Positions 6,015-10,102 of a DNA stretch of 10,102 nt are shown here, in pieces. The notes under the pieces were generated by a model. The model saw nothing but the letters and a program-made list of their open reading frames with translations, did not search any database and was not told where the DNA came from. Location of the stretch: the NCBI GenBank assembly GCA_049977145.1, contig JBMFGW010000120.1:1-10102 (forward strand), in the 5' to 3' direction. Numbering within the stretch: position 1 is the first letter of the stretch; every line of letters starts with the position of its first letter. The position numbers were made by a program, and so were the translations under genes. This DNA comes from JAMDCX01 sp049977145 (GTDB taxonomy: Bacteria > Planctomycetota > Phycisphaerae > WQYP01).

Positions 6015-7688
6015 TCAACCAAGGGGATCCCAATTGGCCTGAATTGCAACACTTGAAGTGTTGCTTGCAGGCCACCCGGCGTCCGCGTTAACGGTTGAGA
6101 GCCACGCAGACCCATCGCAGTCCGTGATGCCGGTTATTCCGCCGAGCTGTCCGGAAACCTGCGACGGACCGCAGAAGCTGTCATTCAGGACGTTCTTGCC
6201 GCCAAGAAACTGGGCTGCCTCACCGAGCGGGAATTGGGAAATATCAATTGACGGCTGGGCCATCTGGCAATTGGTGTAGAACTGAAAATGATTGCCGTTA
6301 ACCGTGTTTGTAACGGTTGCATTGCCAGCGCTTGTGTTGCCCACGGAAATCTGAAACGATGGAGCCGAAGTGAAATAATACTGTGGAGGAATCCAACCGT
6401 ATTTCGCGTAGCCACCCTCCGACCAGCTTGCGGAGGCCCGCACTTGGGCAGCCCCGTTGAGCCCGATGTAATTTTGCGGCACCGCAGTGCCGATGGCGAG
6501 GAGTGTCGGCGGTTGGGCTGGGGTTGTTGTTGGGTTAGCAGTTTCCCAGTCAAACTTGATGACATCCTTAATCAGCCCCGCCGTTTCTGGAGTGCCTGCG
6601 CCCGCCGCCAGTTGGGTTGCGCCTGCGGAGGGGGCCTCGGTGCCCATTGGCGATGCACTACTTCCCCCACCGCCCGACTGTGACGCTTCCACAGTCAGAT
6701 TGTCCTGGGTGTTGGATTGGCTGGCGGGGTACATGATCGTCTGGTCGGTGGCCCCCACACCGTCCTGCAAATTACCCGATGCCGGCTGGATCACGTCCGG
6801 ACCTGAGGTCGAGTAGGTACCGGAGTTGCCGTCTATCCCGGCGTTAAAGCCCGCAGTGATGTCGCCCGTCGAGGGATCAAGCTTCGCCGATGTCCATGAG
6901 CCCGAGCATTGGACTCCAATCACATCCAGCGACGCCGTTGACACACCGCAGGTCGCAGTGATGTTGTTATCTCCGACGGCAAGTGCGAAGCTCGATGGGG
7001 AGAATGACACCAATTTGGTGTTGCTACCGTAGCCTGATGGTGTGGTAGCGATCGTGAAGTCGGACCGTGTTATGGTCTGGCCAATCTGATAGTTAAAAGT
7101 CTCGTTATCCGTGCCTGCGGCGGTGGCTACATTTTGCGTTGATGGATCCGGATTCAGCGTAATCGAATCCACCGCCACCGCCGTTACCTGCGCGCTGCCG
7201 TTCGGGCTGCTGCCCACCTGGCTGCCGTCACTCATGTAAAGCGTCCCCGAACACGTTATCGTGTCAGTGCCCGCGGCGCTCTGCGGATAATACAACGTCG
7301 CCGAAATCTCGAACGATGTTCCTCCGCCGCCGCTGATCGTCACGGTCGAGGTGCCCGTGCCGCTGGTCGTAAAACCCTCGGTACCGGCGCTTGTGATAAT
7401 ACCACCGCTCGCCGAAGTAATGGTGTATCTCTCGCCGTTAATACTCAAATTCTGCGATGGCGATTCACCCTGGTTGTTGCCCGCGCTGGCATCGACCTGA
7501 AAAGAAACCGTAACAAACGGCCCGGTCGCATTTCCCACCGCCACCGGATTCGGATCAGGTGGATAGGCCACCGAAATACTCAGCGACGGCGACGTATTGC
7601 TGCCCGCGCCATAAACCAGCCGCGGCAGCAAGGCGATGCAGCCCGCGAACAGTACCAGTGCGAACACAACGAGAAATCTCTTTAACAT
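6015..7688 (-). CDS. Secreted Ig-like/beta-rich protein B1, function unknown
   Basis: This protein has 557 residues, starting at ATG behind AAGGAG. The N-terminus (MLKR, then hydrophobic to about 25, then VYGAG) is a signal peptide with a likely signal peptidase I cut near residue 28. The mature part is rich in Ser, Thr, Gly and Asn and very poor in Lys, as expected for an exported beta-sheet protein. Early strands with the motif PDPNPVAV (44-51) look like stacked Ig-like or cadherin-like domains to about residue 260. A Gly/Ser/Ala-rich low-complexity stretch (about 330-370) separates a C-terminal part that begins with IKFDW (377-381). Several Cys, including a late pair at 506 and 524, could form disulfides. 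The downstream paralogue-like protein at 627-2144 also has PNPV near its start and KFDW near residue 368, and it too follows a domain A gene. No enzyme motif is visible. A structural, adhesive or ligand-binding surface role is inferred only from composition. Confidence 0.87.
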   Translation of the reverse strand: MLKRFLVVFALVLFAGCIALLPRLVYGAGSNTSPSLSISVAYPPDPNPVAVGNATGPFVTVSFQVDASAGNNQGESPSQNLSINGERYTITSASGGIITSAGTEGFTTSGTGTSTVTISGGGGTSFEISATLYYPQSAAGTDTITCSGTLYMSDGSQVGSSPNGSAQVTAVAVDSITLNPDPSTQNVATAAGTDNETFNYQIGQTITRSDFTIATTPSGYGSNTKLVSFSPSSFALAVGDNNITATCGVSTASLDVIGVQCSGSWTSAKLDPSTGDITAGFNAGIDGNSGTYSTSGPDVIQPASGNLQDGVGATDQTIMYPASQSNTQDNLTVEASQSGGGGSSASPMGTEAPSAGATQLAAGAGTPETAGLIKDVIKFDWETANPTTTPAQPPTLLAIGTAVPQNYIGLNGAAQVRASASWSEGGYAKYGWIPPQYYFTSAPSFQISVGNTSAGNATVTNTVNGNHFQFYTNCQMAQPSIDISQFPLGEAAQFLGGKNVLNDSFCGPSQVSGQLGGITGITDCDGSAWLSTVNADAGWPASNTSSVAIQANWDPLG

Positions 7689-7695
7689 GGCAAGA

Positions 7696-7701
7696 CTCCT
7701 T
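7696..7701 (-). promoter_or_regulatory. Ribosome binding site for the 557-aa secreted protein
   Basis: The minus strand reads AAGGAG, 7 bases before the ATG at 7688. It lies in the 33-base gap after the propeller gene and is preceded by a short T-run with no clear hairpin. This supports the chosen start and continued transcription from the upstream gene. Confidence 0.8.
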
Positions 7702-7721
7702 AAAAAAGCATACCACAGCGG

Positions 7722-10102
7722 TCATCGCAACGCGATGGTTTGCCGCCGGATTTTCCGTAAATACTCCTCATAGCCCTTCCGGCTCCACTGCCACTTCTTT
7801 CCCAGACCACTCTGCGTGCGGTCCTGCCAGCAATAACTCTCAAAAAGTTGCCGAGGCGGATGTATCTCGTCCGCGATGCGGAACTGGCCCGCATCCCGCG
7901 CTAAAAGCGCCAACGCGCTGCGTAATCCCATAAAGCCGCGACCGTTGGTTGGTCCTCCCAACGCACGCGCACGAATCCCCTTCCCGCCATCGGACCGTAC
8001 AAAATACCGCAGCACCGCAATATCCAACGCCGCTGCATCACGCATATACGCCACGGGATGGCGGCTGCGAAACGCCAAAATATTGTTGACCAGATTCACC
8101 GCGTCGCGTGTCGTTTGCGTTACTCGCCCCTTCGGCTTGGATGCCGCATGGGCGGGGTTCAATACCCAATCGGCGGGATTGCCCGCCGCGCGGGACAGAA
8201 GGACGACGCCGTCGGCCCCTGCCGGGCCATTCAGGCGGTTGATAAATACGCCGCAGGTAATGGCGCAGCTGGCGGACCAATTTCTACGAACCGCCAAGGT
8301 GATGTACCCCGGCTGCGTTTGCCGGATGACAAAACGTGCATATTCCCCCCACCAAAAGTTATCCACGCGGGTCCAAGCAATTGCGTCGGTGCGCTGGATT
8401 CTCCGCCAGAGAACCCGCGCCGCCACGTACTGCTTGCCCAGCGCCATGAAAAGAGGCTGCGAAATTGGCGTGCGGCACAGGGACACGCTGTAATCCCGGT
8501 TGCGGTTGGGGCCATAATGGCCATCCTTATTGACGCTATAGGTGGATATTTCAAACACGCCCGCAGGCAGGTGCATGGTGCAATAGACGCCAAGGCCCGA
8601 TTGGACGTTGCTATACGTCTCCCCGTGATCGTCCCACTCCGATTCTTTTCTCCCACCCCGCCACAAATCCTGTAGCACGCGGTTCTGGTCGGTCTGAACC
8701 CATTCTACCCAATACCGCAGGTAGTCCTTCGGCCCGCCTGCGGGGCCAACCCAACTCCGATAGGCAAATTGTGACTCGTGGTATCCACCCGCCTGATCGC
8801 ATCCATCACCATTCATTGTCGCACAGACGTCGGCAAACGTGCCGTAGCAATCAATCCAATTGCCCTCCGTGCGCCAATCTGAAGGAAGGGCGTAGGGAAC
8901 CACACCCTCGGTGGTGCGAGCGAAGGCAAACCTCGTCACGTTCGCATTCAGCCGGGAAAGGGCATCGGCGGATGGCGTTCCGGCAGGCACTGGCAAGGCG
9001 GGCGTGTGCCGCGAAGCTGCCACCGGGTCCGCCAACGCCAAAGTGCGACCAGTATGACCGCCGCCCAGTTTCACGGGAACAATCCCCTTCGGAAATGCCG
9101 ATACACCAAACCCGTATCGGCCAATGAACATGATCTGCTGAGCCGTTCCTATGAGACTGGGGCCGCGGCTGTCCCCAGCCGCATTCGCCCGGCGGGATCC
9201 TTTGTCCGCAACCGTAACCGGACATAATTCACTGATATACCCATCGGTGTTTCTTAACGTCGGATCGTTCTCGCTCTTGTAGCATTGTCCATTGATCGGA
9301 TTCAATACCTCGTACCCATTCCGCCAGGTGCCCAGCCATAAATGGCCCATGCAATCCTGCGTCACGCTTGTAATATGATCCCCCGGCAACAGCCGATTCA
9401 GCACCGCCTTCGGCGGCGGATAGAACCCAGCCGGCGCGTGGCACGATCCCTGCACCTTCGCCGCGTAATCCGCACCACGTTCATAACGGAAGGTTTCGCC
9501 ATCATTCAAACTTACCGCCAGGCCCAGATCGGTACCGACATAAATGTGGTTTTCCCGCGTCACCATGACCGAATTAACTAAATTGCTCGGCAAGCCGAAA
9601 CCGCCCGCCGTCCGCGGCAAATTCCACGGGGCGGTAATGATCCGCAATTTATATTGAATCGTATGAATTGCAAACGGATTGTTAATGTTGGAACTGTAAT
9701 ACTTTTTCGCCGTCGGCGTTGCCACCACCAATCCATTACATTGCGTGCCGACAAACGCCGTTCCCGCGGAATCAAACCCTATTGCATCCGGATTCGCGGG
9801 CAATCCATTGATCCCGGTAATGTAATGCCACGTATGCGCCGCATAATGAGGAAGACTATTGATGCGGGCAGGGACGCCCGCGCCCCCGTTTTGTCCGCCG
9901 GCGCACTGGTAAACACTGATGCCATTTTCCGTCGCCATCCAAACCTGATTGGCATACCGGTCGTACGCCATCGCATAGATATGGCAACCGATCGGGCCGT
10001 TGAGGATGCCGTAGTGTGCCCACTTTTTTCCGTTGTAGACGCATACGCCATGGCGATTGGTACCCGCCCAAAGGCGGCCCTTACCATCCACGCATAATGC
10101 GG
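7722..10102 (-). CDS. Reg_prop-like beta-propeller protein with C-terminal galactose-binding-like domain (5' end cut by window)
   Basis: The frame is open to the right edge, so the true start is outside. The first in-window start-like codon, GTG at 10091, sits inside a propeller repeat and is used here only to number residues. Residues 1-340 hold repeats of the two-component-regulator propeller type: GKGRLWAGTN near 3-12, NQVWMATENGISVY near 48-61, NHIYVGTDLGLAVS near 181-194 and GHLWLGTWRNG near 249-259. A Pro/Ala-rich linker (about 345-390) leads to a beta-sandwich at about 399-620 with WRTEGNW, WDDHGETY (486-493), NKDGHY (521-526) and a closing GVFIN strand. The tail (about 660-789) is helical and basic. 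No histidine kinase, response-regulator or DNA-binding domain follows the propeller, unlike typical Reg_prop sensors. The sandwich resembles secreted TQGxW..YG-type domains (recalled, not searched). It is probably extracytoplasmic, but the signal peptide is out of view. A homologous module recurs at 2137-3318. The stop TGA lies 33 bases before the next gene. Confidence 0.88.
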   Translation of the reverse strand, partial: ALCVDGKGRLWAGTNRHGVCVYNGKKWAHYGILNGPIGCHIYAMAYDRYANQVWMATENGISVYQCAGGQNGGAGVPARINSLPHYAAHTWHYITGINGLPANPDAIGFDSAGTAFVGTQCNGLVVATPTAKKYYSSNINNPFAIHTIQYKLRIITAPWNLPRTAGGFGLPSNLVNSVMVTRENHIYVGTDLGLAVSLNDGETFRYERGADYAAKVQGSCHAPAGFYPPPKAVLNRLLPGDHITSVTQDCMGHLWLGTWRNGYEVLNPINGQCYKSENDPTLRNTDGYISELCPVTVADKGSRRANAAGDSRGPSLIGTAQQIMFIGRYGFGVSAFPKGIVPVKLGGGHTGRTLALADPVAASRHTPALPVPAGTPSADALSRLNANVTRFAFARTTEGVVPYALPSDWRTEGNWIDCYGTFADVCATMNGDGCDQAGGYHESQFAYRSWVGPAGGPKDYLRYWVEWVQTDQNRVLQDLWRGGRKESEWDDHGETYSNVQSGLGVYCTMHLPAGVFEISTYSVNKDGHYGPNRNRDYSVSLCRTPISQPLFMALGKQYVAARVLWRRIQRTDAIAWTRVDNFWWGEYARFVIRQTQPGYITLAVRRNWSASCAITCGVFINRLNGPAGADGVVLLSRAAGNPADWVLNPAHAASKPKGRVTQTTRDAVNLVNNILAFRSRHPVAYMRDAAALDIAVLRYFVRSDGGKGIRARALGGPTNGRGFMGLRSALALLARDAGQFRIADEIHPPRQLFESYCWQDRTQSGLGKKWQWSRKGYEEYLRKIRRQTIALR

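Noticed and set aside
5993..6115. N-terminal extension of the 453-aa protein by 41 residues
   Set aside because: It overlaps the upstream gene, puts the signal peptide inside the protein, and ignores a GGAG site 6 bases before the ATG at 5992.
7620..7645. Lipoprotein signal (FAGC) in the 557-aa protein
   Set aside because: Phe at -3 is unfavourable and the hydrophobic core continues past the Cys to a better signal peptidase I site at VYGAG.
7689..7721. T-rich run as an intrinsic terminator between the propeller and 557-aa genes
   Set aside because: No stable hairpin precedes the run and it leads straight into AAGGAG and the next start.
7876..8675. Two overlapping plus-strand frames of about 205 codons each
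   Set aside because: They lie opposite the conserved domain A coding region, whose minus frame is confirmed by homology to a second copy. The Arg/Ala/Pro-rich products look like antisense shadows.

Overview
All supported genes lie on the minus strand and read from the right edge to the left edge. They are packed with 4 to 63 base gaps or short overlaps, so the window looks like the middle of one long operon. I see no tRNA, rRNA, CRISPR array, transposase or convincing terminator, and both edges cut genes. The bases are moderately GC-rich (judged by eye, not computed). Strong AAGGAG-type ribosome sites, secreted Ser/Thr/Gly-rich proteins, a Reg_prop-type beta-propeller and the absence of recognisable housekeeping genes suggest an environmental bacterium, perhaps of the Planctomycetes/Verrucomicrobia group. 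That placement is a low-confidence inference from style, because no taxonomic marker is present.

Layout in transcription order. (1) 10102-7722: 3' part of a large protein with Reg_prop-like propeller repeats, a galactose-binding-like beta-sandwich (here called domain A) and a helical tail. (2) 7688-6015: secreted Ig-like protein B1, 557 aa. (3) 5992-4631: exported protein of unknown family, 453 aa. (4) 4634-4452: possible small protein, start overlapping the previous stop as ATGA. (5) 4393-3311: exported alpha-helical protein, 360 aa, starting at TTG behind a strong ribosome site. (6) 3318-2137: second copy of domain A plus helical tail, in the +1 frame and starting exactly where gene 5 stops. 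(7) 2144-627: secreted Ig-like protein B2, 505 aa. (8) 563-1: 5' part of another exported beta-rich protein, continuing off the left edge.

The locus has an internal repeat at the gene level: a domain A protein followed directly by a secreted Ig-like protein occurs twice. Domain A copies share short blocks (WRTxGxW, WDDHGETY, NKDGHY..NRxRD) while their codons have diverged, so this is an old duplication kept under protein-level selection. Almost everything carries an export signal, so the products probably act together at the cell surface or in the periplasm. None matches a family whose biochemical function I can name with confidence.

The most notable oddity is at 3311-3321. The conserved start of domain A lies in frame only back to a TAA next to the stop of gene 5, with no ATG, GTG or TTG start and no ribosome site. 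Genes 5 and 6 may therefore be one roughly 750-residue exported protein split by a single-base frame change, either real or an assembly error.
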